From Pseudomonadota bacterium (GTDB taxonomy: Bacteria > Myxococcota_A > UBA9042 > GCA-2863065): a stretch of 39,292 nucleotides of DNA. The translations under genes were made by a program, and so were the position numbers. The notes under the pieces are model-generated. The model saw nothing but the letters and a program-made list of their open reading frames with translations, was not told the DNA's origin and did not search any database. Each line of letters opens with the position of its first letter. Positions within the stretch are counted from its first letter, which is position 1. The stretch is taken from contig SXOX01000205.1 of assembly GCA_005776585.1 (NCBI GenBank), positions 1 through 39,292 on the forward strand, given 5' to 3'. Of this stretch, positions 1 to 8,900 are shown one piece after another.

Positions 1-135
1 CACGGCTGAGCCGTCGCGGCGCGAAGCGCCGGCATTCACCGACTGAGGCGTACTGGTGGTACGCCGAAGGAGGTGAACGGCGGCGCAAGCTTGCGTTCGC
101 GAGCGTTGACGCGTGAAAGTCATGCATAATGCGGG
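1..135. repeat. Structured non-coding segment with several hairpins
   Basis: No gene is supported here. The segment lies just 3' of the VWA gene on the minus strand. It is packed with inverted repeats: ACGGC/GCCGT (2-6 with 10-14), CGGCGC-GAA-GCGCCG (17-31), TTCACC (35-40) with GGTGAA (72-77) enclosing GGCGTAC/GTACGCC (47-53 with 59-65), and the palindrome CGCAAGCTTGCG (84-95). The 15-mer GGCGCGAAGCGCCGG at 18-32 recurs exactly at 38373-38387 in the structured element near the other end of the window. It may be a terminator region or an extragenic repeat of the same family. The element may continue beyond the window edge. Confidence 0.45.
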
Positions 136-2232
136 CTAGCGTTTGGGGGGAATGCCCTTGGGCATGGACATCGTGGGCTTTTCCTCTTCCAGCGACTCGA
201 TATCGATGCGCGGCAGGAGCGGCGTTACGGCCTCGATCATCGCGCGAAGTTGACCGGGCACGTCCTCGCGCGCAGCGAAGTGCGCCTTCTTGGCCTCCGG
301 TGTCAGCGCGTAAGCCGACAGGCTCTCTTGCCGCCATGGCGCCAGCTGGTCCCGATTGAGGCGCTCGAACGCCTCGTTGAGCGACTGGAGCGAGGCACCG
401 CCCGGCACCGCCCACGGGCGCCGCGTCTGCGCCTTGGCGTCGCTATTGAGCGACTCGCTGGCCATCGCTCGGATGAGGCGGCCGTAGCGGCCCTTCTCGT
501 ACATGTCGGCCCACAGGAACCGAATCTGCGCCTCCGCGATCACAAGCCGCAACCGCCACAGATCGATGACTGCGCCATCGAAGCGGAGCTTCTTCTGCTG
601 CGCCAGATCGCTCGAGCGCGCCCACATGCGATCGGCCTCGACCTGTGCTGCGAGGATGTCGGACATGCGCTCGGCGACCTGCTTCGGGTTGCGCCCGATC
701 TGGTAGACGGGGTGCTTGGCCAACATGCCCCGTACGTCGAGGTAGTTGTCGATGTACTGCGGGGAGACGTTGCCGTCCTCGTCGTAGAACTGGGAGCGAA
801 TGCGCTGCGGCAGCCGCGAGAACGCGTCCCACAGCGCCTCGAGCTCCGGGGTCATGGCCTCCTGTGGCCAGCGCGGCGCACGGTTCATGAAGTCGCGTGT
901 CGCCTGCCCGGTGACCCTGGGCGAGACGCCGCGCGTGTTGAGGAGCGTGAGCACGGGCTCCGAGTAGTTCTCCTTGCCCTCGAACTCCGCGCGCACGGTG
1001 TCCGGCTCAGGCGCCGGGTCGGGCACGCGCGGCTGAACGCGCACGGGGACTGGGACCGGATTGATGGCCACACGCGGTCGGTCGGACTCGAGCGCAGGTC
1101 CGCTGATGCGAGGGGCCGGACGCGCCTGCTCGGGCTTGTGGCAGCGCTTGCAGATGAGCTTCTTGTCGATCTCGACGAGGCACTCCTGGCAGTACGGCTT
1201 CTTGCACCACGAGCAGCTCGCGTACATGTCGCGCTCGAGGTGCAGCACGCAGGGCACCTTCATGCGCATCGTGCCGTGGTGCTCGACCTCCTCGGGCTCC
1301 GGCTCGGGTGCAGGCCTCGGCTTGGGCTTTGCCTTGGGCTTCTTGCGTAGGAGCAGCCACGCCAATAGGCCGGTCACGAGGACACCGATGAGCGTCCACA
1401 GCCACCACAGCGAGGCCTTGGGCGGCGGCGCCTCCTCGGGCTCGGCCTTCTTGCCGCGCTTCTTGCGCTTGGGCGAGGACTCGAGCTCGAACTCCTCGTC
1501 CGGCTTGGCGCGGCGCATCCGGTGCTCCTCGCGCGGCTCGTTCCGGCGCACCTGACGCGCGGCGGCCTGCAGGCACCCGATACGGACGTCGCGCAGCACG
1601 GTGAGGAAGGTGCTCGCGAGGTTCTCGGCCTCGGCCTTGTAGTAATTGCCCTCGGTGCGCTCGCCAATCTGCTGGAGCAGCGCGATGTCGGCGCCGGCGG
1701 AGAAGCCTACGGCGTAGATGGCGACGCGCTCGCGCTTCATCTGAGACGTCAGATCCCCGAGCAGCCACGCGCGGGCCTTCTCGATCTCGGCGGGCCCGCC
1801 CTTGAGGTCGACCTTGCCATCGGTCAGCAGCACCACGAGCTGCTTGGCCTCCGCGCGCCCGTTCTGCTTGAGCTCGTAGAACGCCTCCTGGATGCCCGCG
1901 GGGATGTTCGTGTGGGCCTGGTCGTAGGCCACCTTGTGGGCGATGCCCAGCGCTGCGGTCAGCGCACCGGCCGCGGGCGAGAGCGGCCCGCGCGTGACGA
2001 CCTCGGTCCCAAAGACGACGATGCCGAGACGATCGCGCGGCGTGAGCGCTCCCGCGAGCGCATCGACCGCGATGATGGCGTTCCGCCCAGGATCGTTCTG
2101 GCGCATCGAGCCCGACGCGTCGAGTACGACCATGACGTCGATCGGACATTGCGCGCTGGCGCTTGCCGCAACGAACAGCCACGTCACGACGGCCAAGGCG
2201 GTGCGTGCGAACGACGGGCGAAACGGGAACAT
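136..2232 (-). CDS. VWA-domain membrane protein with cytoplasmic B-box-like zinc finger
   Basis: A 698-residue protein. Residues 1-27 are a signal peptide (Arg-containing start, hydrophobic core, ASA-like cleavage). Residues 31-215 form a von Willebrand A domain: the MIDAS motif DASGS is at 38-42, with a later LLTDGK strand at 135-140. A basic/acidic linker (about 230-270) leads to one membrane segment (about 274-295, WWLWTLIGVLVTGLLAWLLL). A Pro/Lys/Glu linker and a compact Cys/His cluster follow (C328, H331, C340, C343, C348, C351, C361, C364, H365), resembling a B-box-type zinc finger. The last 330 residues are not recognised. Topology would place the VWA domain outside and the metal cluster inside, suggesting an adhesion or sensing protein; this is inference. 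ATG 2232 is preceded by TAAGGT with a 7-nt gap, consistent with a leaderless start. It is divergent from the permease gene. Confidence 0.85.
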   Translation of the reverse strand: MFPFRPSFARTALAVVTWLFVAASASAQCPIDVMVVLDASGSMRQNDPGRNAIIAVDALAGALTPRDRLGIVVFGTEVVTRGPLSPAAGALTAALGIAHKVAYDQAHTNIPAGIQEAFYELKQNGRAEAKQLVVLLTDGKVDLKGGPAEIEKARAWLLGDLTSQMKRERVAIYAVGFSAGADIALLQQIGERTEGNYYKAEAENLASTFLTVLRDVRIGCLQAAARQVRRNEPREEHRMRRAKPDEEFELESSPKRKKRGKKAEPEEAPPPKASLWWLWTLIGVLVTGLLAWLLLRKKPKAKPKPRPAPEPEPEEVEHHGTMRMKVPCVLHLERDMYASCSWCKKPYCQECLVEIDKKLICKRCHKPEQARPAPRISGPALESDRPRVAINPVPVPVRVQPRVPDPAPEPDTVRAEFEGKENYSEPVLTLLNTRGVSPRVTGQATRDFMNRAPRWPQEAMTPELEALWDAFSRLPQRIRSQFYDEDGNVSPQYIDNYLDVRGMLAKHPVYQIGRNPKQVAERMSDILAAQVEADRMWARSSDLAQQKKLRFDGAVIDLWRLRLVIAEAQIRFLWADMYEKGRYGRLIRAMASESLNSDAKAQTRRPWAVPGGASLQSLNEAFERLNRDQLAPWRQESLSAYALTPEAKKAHFAAREDVPGQLRAMIEAVTPLLPRIDIESLEEEKPTMSMPKGIPPKR

Positions 2233-2239
2233 CGGCGCG

Positions 2240-2268
2240 ACCTTAGCACGCCCACCGAACGGTGCGAA
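2240..2268 (-). promoter_or_regulatory. Putative leaderless promoter of the VWA gene
   Basis: On the minus strand, TTCGCA (2263-2268), a 17-nt spacer and TAAGGT (2240-2245, preceded by TGC as in an extended -10) end 7 nt before ATG 2232. That would place the transcription start on or next to the start codon. No Shine-Dalgarno sequence is visible. Inferred from spacing only. Confidence 0.45.
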
Positions 2269-2318
2269 GGAAGCGCCCCGTGTGCGTCACCGCGCTAGGC
2301 AAAACCCGCGCGCGTCCC

Positions 2319-2324
2319 TATGCT
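2319..2324 (+). promoter_or_regulatory. Putative -10 element for the metal permease gene
   Basis: TATGCT lies 6 nt before GTG 2331, the start codon preferred for the permease. No good -35 is seen at 17 nt. It fits the leaderless pattern found elsewhere in the window and supports GTG 2331 over the upstream in-frame codon at 2262. Confidence 0.35.
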
Positions 2325-2330
2325 CCGCCG

Positions 2331-4175
2331 GTGCTCGGCTCCGATCCCCGCGGTCTCGTCTTCCTCATCGCCAGCCTGCTGGCGCTCGCCGCGGCACCTC
2401 TGCTTCACCGCCTCGCGCTGCGCTCGGCGCGGACGCTCGCGGTCCTCGACGGCTTCGTCTTCGTCGCCATCGGTGGCCTGGTCCTGGGGCACGTCCTCCC
2501 CCACGCCATCGAGGCCGGCGGGCTCGGCGTGCTGCTCGTCGCGGTGCTCGGCCTCTTCGGCCCCGGGCTGCTCGAGCGCTCACTCGAGGCGCGTGGCCGC
2601 CAGGCGCATGCGCTCGCGCTGCTGTTGGCCACGCTCGGGCTGCTGTTTCACGGCCTAGTCGACGGCTTCGCACTCGCTTCGGCAGACGGCGCCACTCGGA
2701 GCGATGTCATCTTGCCGCTGGCGGTGTTGCTGCACCGCGTCCCGGAGGCGCTCACGATCTGGTGGCTCCTCCGACCGGCGCACGGCGTGGCCATCGCGTC
2801 GGGCGCGCTCGCGCTCGTCGGGGCCTGCACGTTGGTCGGCTACCACGCCGGAGACGCGCTCTTTGGCGCGACGGTGCCCGCGTGGCTCGGCTGGTTCCAG
2901 GCGCTCGTCGCGGGCTCGCTACTGCACGTGATGATCCACCGGTCGCACCCGGTCGAGGCGGGACTGGACACGCGCGCCGCCTCAGGCTGGGGCGGACTGG
3001 CGGGCATCGCGCTGCTTGTTGCCATCGCCGTCGTGCGGTTCGATGAGCATGGCGAGCATGACGGCCATTCGAGCTTCAACGATGTGTTCCGCGAGCTCGC
3101 GCTCGACTCGGCGCCGGCGCTCTTGCTGGCCTTCGTGCTGGCGGGTGTGGTGTTTGCGTTCCTTCCCGCGGTCGGGACGGCGTGGCTACGTCGCGGCGGC
3201 CGCGTCTCGCAGTCCCTCCGCGGCGTCGCGTTCGGGCTACCGTTGCCGCTGTGCTCCTGCGGGGTCATCCCGGTCTATCGCTCGCTCGTGCTGTCGGGTG
3301 TGCCGGCGGCGGCGGCGATGGCGTTCGTGGTGGCCACGCCGGAGCTAGGGCTAGACGCTGTTCTGCTGTCGGCACCGTTGCTCGGCACGTCGATGACCGT
3401 CGCGCGCGTCGTCGCGGCCGTCCTGGTCGCCGTCGCCGTCGGGACCATCGTCGGACGGCTCGCTGCGCGGGAGCGATCCCCCGCGAAGGCGTCGATTGCG
3501 CCCTCCGCCAAGACGCGGGCCGCCACGTTTGGGGCCCGGGTGCGCGTGGCCAGAGACGTGGCCTTCGGCGCGATGGTCGACGACACCATGCCGTGGATCC
3601 TGGTCGGACTCGTCTTTGCCGCGGTGCTCGAGCCGCTGCTCGGGACGGCCTTGGGGGATCTGGCCGCGATGCCGCTCGGGTTGGATGTGCCGTTGCTCGC
3701 GCTCGTCGGGATGCCGCTCTACGTCTGCGCCTCCGGAGCCACGCCGCTGGTCGCGGTGCTTATCGCGCATGGAGCTTCTCCCGGGGCCGCGATCGCGTTT
3801 CTGATCACGGGTCCGGCGACCAACGTCACGACCTTCGGCGTGCTCCGCGAGCTGCACGGTCGACGTGTCGCGCTGGCCTTCGCAGCGACGATCGCGATAG
3901 CTGCGGTCGCGTGCGGATGGATCGCCAACGCGGTGCTCGGGCGCACGAGCGTGGTCGCCGGGGCCGTCCACGATCACGCAGAGCGCTGGGGAGCGTGGAC
4001 CGCGGTGGCGGTGCTCGGATTGCTCACGGCCCGGTCGCTCGTGCGAGTCGGGCCACGCGAGTTTCTCAGCCAGGTGCTGCCGGACGATCCCGAGGGGCAC
4101 TCGCACGAGCACGAGCACGGGCCTGAGCACGGGCATGAGCACGGGCACAAGCACCCCGGGGTTGCCAAGCCATGA
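2331..4175 (+). CDS. ZIP-like / SO_0444-type permease fusion, probable metal transporter
   Basis: About 614 residues from GTG 2331 (the frame is open from 2262). The N-terminal part (1-235) is polytopic with ZIP-family-like His motifs: HVLPHAIEAGG (54-64), HGLVDGFALA (107-116) and HRVPEAL (135-141). A His/Asp/Glu loop (about 239-246, DEHGEHDGH) leads into a permease of the ArsP/DUF318 type, most like the SO_0444 Cu/Zn efflux family. That part has CSCGVIP (308-314), a TPE motif (336-338), and in its second half CASGATP (466-472) and TGPATNVT (493-500). The C-terminus is a His-rich tail (about 592-611). Both halves and the His-rich segments point to divalent metal transport across the inner membrane. 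Uptake versus efflux cannot be decided here. The stop overlaps the next gene by ATGA. Confidence 0.8.
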   Translation: MLGSDPRGLVFLIASLLALAAAPLLHRLALRSARTLAVLDGFVFVAIGGLVLGHVLPHAIEAGGLGVLLVAVLGLFGPGLLERSLEARGRQAHALALLLATLGLLFHGLVDGFALASADGATRSDVILPLAVLLHRVPEALTIWWLLRPAHGVAIASGALALVGACTLVGYHAGDALFGATVPAWLGWFQALVAGSLLHVMIHRSHPVEAGLDTRAASGWGGLAGIALLVAIAVVRFDEHGEHDGHSSFNDVFRELALDSAPALLLAFVLAGVVFAFLPAVGTAWLRRGGRVSQSLRGVAFGLPLPLCSCGVIPVYRSLVLSGVPAAAAMAFVVATPELGLDAVLLSAPLLGTSMTVARVVAAVLVAVAVGTIVGRLAARERSPAKASIAPSAKTRAATFGARVRVARDVAFGAMVDDTMPWILVGLVFAAVLEPLLGTALGDLAAMPLGLDVPLLALVGMPLYVCASGATPLVAVLIAHGASPGAAIAFLITGPATNVTTFGVLRELHGRRVALAFAATIAIAAVACGWIANAVLGRTSVVAGAVHDHAERWGAWTAVAVLGLLTARSLVRVGPREFLSQVLPDDPEGHSHEHEHGPEHGHEHGHKHPGVAKP

Positions 4176-5362
4176 GCGCGCGGAAGCGGCTCACGCTGCG
4201 GCGGGATGAGGGCGCTGGCGTACGGCTTGGGCGGCCGTGGGTCTTTCGCGATGCGCTGGAGCTGCCGCCGGGGCTCGCGTCCGGCGATGTCGTAGACCTG
4301 TACGATGCACGCGCATCCTATGTGGCCTCGGGGATGGTCGAGCCCGAGTCTCCGCTGACGTTTCGCGCGTGGTGCCTGGAGGCGCACGAGCCCATCGACG
4401 CGGGGCTCGTGCGCGCGCGCGTCGCGGCCGCCGCGGCGTGGCGGAGCGCGGCCGTGGGTGCCGACGTCACCGCACTGCGCGTCTGCCACGGCGAGGGCGA
4501 CCATGTGCCGGGGCTTCAGTGTGACGTCTATGCGTCCGAGGACGGGCGCCACCGGATCGCGGTCCTTCGCACCGATGGGCGTATCGGCGTCGCCTGGGAG
4601 GGGCCGTTCATCGAGGCGATCGTCGCGGCCCATGCACCGACCGGCGTGGTGGTGAAGAACCCGCACGTCGATGACGGCGCCGCGCGCGTCGTGCGCGGGA
4701 CGGTGCCCGGCGAGGTCGCGATCCGCGAGCGAGAGCGTCGGTTCTGGGTCAACATCCGCGAGGGCCAGAAGACGGGCTTCTTCCTCGACCAGCGCGACAA
4801 CCGCTCGCTCGTGGGTCGGCTGTCGCGCGGCCTCCGCGTGCTCAACCTGTTCTCGTATACCGGCGGTTTCTCGGTCGCGGCTGCGCTTGGTGGTGCCCAG
4901 CGGGTCGTCTCCGTGGACATCGCCGGGCCGGCGATCGAGGTCGCGCGCCGCAATTTTACGCTCAACGGAGTCGACCCGTCGGGCCACGGCTTCGAGGCCG
5001 CCGACGCTTTCGACGTGCTGGCCGAAGTGGCGACACGTCGTGGGGACTACGACCTCATCGTGCTCGACCCGCCGTCGTTTGCGCCGAGCGCCAAGTCGCT
5101 ACCGCGGGCGCTCAAGGCCTACGAGAAGCTCAACGCGATGGCGTTGAGCGCGCTGGCTCCCGGCTCATGGCTGGCCTCGGCGTCGTGCTCCTCGCACGTC
5201 CGGGAGTCGGCGTTGCTCGACCTGATCGCGCGGGCGGCCGCGACGGCTGGGCGCCGCGTGGTCGTTGCAGGCGTCCATGGCGCGGGGCCGGACCATCCCA
5301 ACCGCCTCGGCTGGCCCGAGGGGCACTACCTCAAGTTCGTATTGTTGCGCGTTTTGAGTTAG
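4172..5362 (+). CDS. rlmI: RlmI-family class I SAM-dependent 23S rRNA (cytosine-C5) methyltransferase
   Basis: A 396-residue protein of the usual size for the RlmI/YccW family, which methylates C1962 of 23S rRNA. A PUA-like N-terminal domain (about 1-75, with RPWVFRDALE) precedes a linker domain and a Rossmann methyltransferase core. The core has SAM motif I (LNLFSYTGGFSVAAALGG, near 225-242), VDIAG for the acidic ribose-binding strand, motif IV VLDPPSFAPS, and the Cys of ASCSSH in the position of the catalytic Cys of this class. Translation is probably coupled to the upstream permease by ATGA (4172-4175). It converges on the GNAT gene with 8 bp between stops. Assignment to RlmI rather than another member of the family rests on architecture. 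Confidence 0.85.
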   Translation: MSARKRLTLRRDEGAGVRLGRPWVFRDALELPPGLASGDVVDLYDARASYVASGMVEPESPLTFRAWCLEAHEPIDAGLVRARVAAAAAWRSAAVGADVTALRVCHGEGDHVPGLQCDVYASEDGRHRIAVLRTDGRIGVAWEGPFIEAIVAAHAPTGVVVKNPHVDDGAARVVRGTVPGEVAIRERERRFWVNIREGQKTGFFLDQRDNRSLVGRLSRGLRVLNLFSYTGGFSVAAALGGAQRVVSVDIAGPAIEVARRNFTLNGVDPSGHGFEAADAFDVLAEVATRRGDYDLIVLDPPSFAPSAKSLPRALKAYEKLNAMALSALAPGSWLASASCSSHVRESALLDLIARAAATAGRRVVVAGVHGAGPDHPNRLGWPEGHYLKFVLLRVLS

Positions 5363-5383
5363 CGCCGTTCTTAAACGCAACAA
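5342..5383. terminator. Possible bidirectional hairpin between convergent genes
   Basis: TTGTTGCG (5342-5349) pairs exactly with CGCAACAA (5376-5383). After a CG bulge, TTT (5352-5354) pairs with AAA (5373-5375). The hairpin spans both stop codons of the convergent methyltransferase and GNAT genes. There is no clear U-run, so intrinsic termination is only a possibility. Confidence 0.35.
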
Positions 5384-5880
5384 GTCAGGACCGTCCCCAG
5401 GTCCAGGCGAAAGTAGAACTCGACGGATTGGCTCTTGTCGTGCAGGTCCCGGGTCGTGGGGCCGCGGACGAAGCCCTTGCGCTCGTACCAGGCATGCGCG
5501 GTCTGAAAGCGCGTGTCCGACCAGAGGTCCATGAAGCGGGCCTCCCGCTCTCGCGCGGCGGCGAGCACGTGCTCCCAGAGGGCACGACCGACGCCGATGG
5601 CGCGCCAGTCCTTCGCAACGTAGAACTTCTTGAGCTCCGCGCCTCCCGGCTCCGTCGCGGCGGGCGCGATGCCGACGCAGCCGACGACGGCGCCCGTCTC
5701 GGACTCGGCGACCCAGAAGCGCCCGTCGTGGGCGGCGAACCACGTGGCGATGCCGCGGAGCTCCGGCATCTCGCCGTCCACGTCGAGGACGCACCCGTCG
5801 TACTCGGTAAACACGTCGCCGATGAGGGCGATGAGCCCGGCCTCGTCGTCGTCGCGCGCCATGCGTATCCGGAACGTCAC
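5371..5880 (-). CDS. GNAT-family N-acetyltransferase
   Basis: About 169 residues from GTG 5880. ATG 5862 and an upstream TTG at 5916 are alternatives. The protein begins with the typical first strand of GNAT folds (FRIRMARDDDEAGLIALI). It carries the acetyl-CoA-binding motif A as FYVAKDWRAIGVGRALWEHV, with the R-x-x-G-x-G-R signature, and later W-Y-E-R-K-G-F (motif B). This is a single-domain cytoplasmic acetyltransferase; the substrate cannot be told. Its 5' end faces the start of the giant lipoprotein gene, so the two are divergent. The C-terminus ends in TCCV next to the stop. Confidence 0.8.
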   Translation of the reverse strand: MTFRIRMARDDDEAGLIALIGDVFTEYDGCVLDVDGEMPELRGIATWFAAHDGRFWVAESETGAVVGCVGIAPAATEPGGAELKKFYVAKDWRAIGVGRALWEHVLAAAREREARFMDLWSDTRFQTAHAWYERKGFVRGPTTRDLHDKSQSVEFYFRLDLGTVLTCCV

Positions 5881-5934
5881 GCGCGCGAGGATGCCTTGGC
5901 CGCGCACGCCACGCAACGCGGGCGCCGGATGTGG

Positions 5935-5964
5935 TAAGCTCCCGAATCATTGGGAGCGCGGAGG
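5935..5964 (+). promoter_or_regulatory. Extended -10, hairpin and Shine-Dalgarno before the giant lipoprotein gene
   Basis: TG-G-TAAGCT (5932-5940) resembles an extended -10. It runs into an inverted repeat GCTCCC (5938-5943) / GGGAGC (5952-5957) with an 8-nt loop. This is followed by GGAGG (5960-5964 region) 4-5 nt before ATG 5969. No convincing -35 was found. The hairpin next to the ribosome-binding site could be an operator or a translational control element. Confidence 0.35.
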
Positions 5965-5968
5965 CAGC

Positions 5969-8900
5969 ATGAACGTGAAATGGCTTGTGGGCTTGGGATG
6001 TTTGGCGGCGGTCGCGGCGTGCAGCGGGGACGTGCTGGACGGTGCCGGAGTCGGCGCCGGAACGGACACGCCGGGCACGACGGACACGGTGACCGACGGC
6101 GCCGGCGGCAAGACGGAGATCGCGAGCTCCGAGACCGTCGTCGGTCCGGGAGCCGACATCCTCGCCAAGGAAGACGGCCTCCTCCCGACGGACGTCCCCG
6201 ACGTGACGCCGCCGCCGGATGTGCCCGATGTGGCGCCACCGGTCGACGTGCCCGACGTGACGCCGCCACCGGACGTACCGGATGTCCCGGTCGAGCCAGA
6301 CGCGCAGGATGCAGGACCACCTCCCGATGGCGGCTGCGCCGTGCATCAACAATGCGATGACGGCAACCCGTGCACGACCGACGCGTGCGGGCAGGACGGG
6401 CAGTGTACGACGGCGCCCGTCGTCTGCACAGAGGATGGCAACCCGTGCACCGACGAGGTCTGCGATGGCGGCTGCAAGTCGGTCCCGAACACCGCGAGCT
6501 GCAGCGACGGCAACCCGTGCACCGACGGCGACACGTGCAAGGACACCAAGTGTGAGGGCGGGTCGTCTTCCTGCCAGTGCGCCACCACGAGCGATTGCGC
6601 GGCGTTCGACGACAAGGATGCCTGCAACGGCACGCTCGTCTGTACGACCGCTCAAGATGGCAAGAAGTCCTGCACCGTGGACCCCGCCACGATCGTGACG
6701 TGTACGCCCCCGGACGCGGCGTGCAAGAAGGTCACGTGCGTTCCGGCCACCGGCCAGTGCGAGCCCGGATCGCTGGAAAACGGCTCCCCTTGTGACGACA
6801 ACGACGTGTGCACCAAGGACGACGCCTGTACCGACGGGACGTGCGGCGGCGCCAAGGCCTGCCAGTGCGATACGGAGGCCGACTGCGACGCGCTCGAGGA
6901 CGGCGACCTCTGCAACGGCACGCTGGAGTGCAAGACCGGCGCGGACGGCAAGCGCTCCTGCGAGGTCCTCGCGGCCACCATCGTCACGTGCGAAGCGCCT
7001 TCGAGCGTCTGCAAGGTGATGGTCTGCGCGCCGAAGACCGGCGAGTGCAGCGAGAAGGACGCCGGTGCCACGACGCAGTGCAACGACGGCAACGAGTGCA
7101 CCAAGGACGACCTCTGCACCGCGGGTCAGTGCGGCGGGACGACTCTCTCGTGCGACGACTCCGACGACTGCACGACCGACGACTGCGACACGGAGTCCGG
7201 CTGCGTCAACGAGCCCATCACGTGTTCGACCGACGGGGACTGCATCCTCGTCGCCGACTGCGCCAAGAAGGGCGGCTGCGTCTTCGCGGGCCTCGCGCAC
7301 CCGGAGCCGCTGCTGAGCGCGAGCGGGGTCGAGGCGCTCCCTTCGGCCACGGACACGAACACGTCGCCCTCCGACTGGGGCACGGCCAACCAGGTCACGT
7401 CACTGTGGCTCGGCGGCGACGCCGAGAAGGTGGTCCTCGTGATTCAGGGCACCGTCGAGGCGCAGAACGCGATCGTGGCGTACCTGGACCTGGACTACGG
7501 CGCCCACACGGGCGTCACCGATCCCAAGACCCTCACGGACGGCGCGGGTGGGCTCGACAATGCGGTCTCGTCAGGCATCGACTTCGGTGACGCGGGCTTC
7601 GGCGCAGACGCGGCCGCGGGCACCGTGGGGATGGCCACCGGCAAGGGCATGATCGACGGCGCCGGCTGGCGCTCGCTGTCGAATACCGCCGATCTGCCCT
7701 GGCTCGACGGCGCCGTGGCGCCGCTTCCGGGCGGCGGCCTCCTCTTCCAGATCCCGACGTCAACGCTGTTGAACGGCCCTCTGACCGGGTCCCGCACCAT
7801 TGCGGTGCACGTCGCCATCGTCACCAAGGACGGCAGCGCGTGGACCCAGCAGCGGCTCGTCGGTCGCCTCGGCCTCGTCCCGAACCCCGAGTGCGGCGAG
7901 GTGACCGCCTGCGACAAGCCTTGGTGCGTCAACGGCGCGTGTACCAATTTCGAAACGGTATGCGACGACGGCGTTGCGTGTACCAAGGACTCCTGTTCTC
8001 CGGGGATTGGGTGCGTGTACTCACCGGACGACGACCAGTGCACCGACGGCGTCGATTGCACCGCCGACACGTGCGACGCCAAGAACGGTTGCCAGTTCGC
8101 TCCGGTGAACACGAGCTGCGCGGACGACCACGCCTGCACCGCGGACACCTGCGACGCCAAAGAAGGCTGCCAGCACGCGCCCGACGACAAGCTCTGCGTC
8201 GACCAGAACGCGTGCAGCGTGGACACCTGCAGCGTCGAGGAGGGCTGCAAGAACGAGCTCACCGACGCGCTCTGCGACGATGGCATCGACTGCAGCACCG
8301 ACACGTGCACCGAGACCGGCTGTAAGAACACGGCGGACCATACCGCCTGCGCGGACAGCCACGAATGTACGACCGACGCATGCGTCCTCCCACTGACGTC
8401 GGAGGGTCCACAGCCAGCCGCGGCTGCGCAAGAGGTCGGGTGCATCCACACGCCGGTCCATGCGGATTGTGCTGACGAGTCCAAGTGCACGGCCGACGTC
8501 TGCGACGTCACCGATGGCTGCAAGAACACGCCGACAGACGCGCTCTGCGACGACCAGGTCGCGTGTACGGTCGACAAGTGTGACGGCGAGGGCAGCTGCT
8601 CGAACACGCCAGACAACGCCAAGTGTGACGATACCTACGCGTGCACCGAAGACACGTGCGACCTCCTGGACGGCTGTCAGTACGCACCCGACGACGAGAA
8701 GTGCCTCGACGCCTTCAACTGCACCTCCGAGACATGCTCGACGGCCAAGGGCTGCGTCGTGACGACGGACGCGGAGGCGTGCATCGACGGCATTGATTGT
8801 ACGATCGACGATTGTTCGATCACTGAGGGCTGTACGAACGTCGCGACGAACTCCCTGTGCGAGGACGGCGTCAGCTGCAACACGGACGTGTGCTCCGTCG

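Noticed and set aside
5917..5968. -35 box for the giant lipoprotein promoter
   Set aside because: The hexamer at the right distance (CGCAAC) does not resemble TTGACA, so only the extended -10 is noted.
5165..7300. Long minus-strand open frame covering the end of the rRNA methyltransferase gene, the GNAT gene and the start of the giant lipoprotein gene
   Set aside because: It would overlap three well-supported genes and its product is low-complexity and Arg/Ala-rich.
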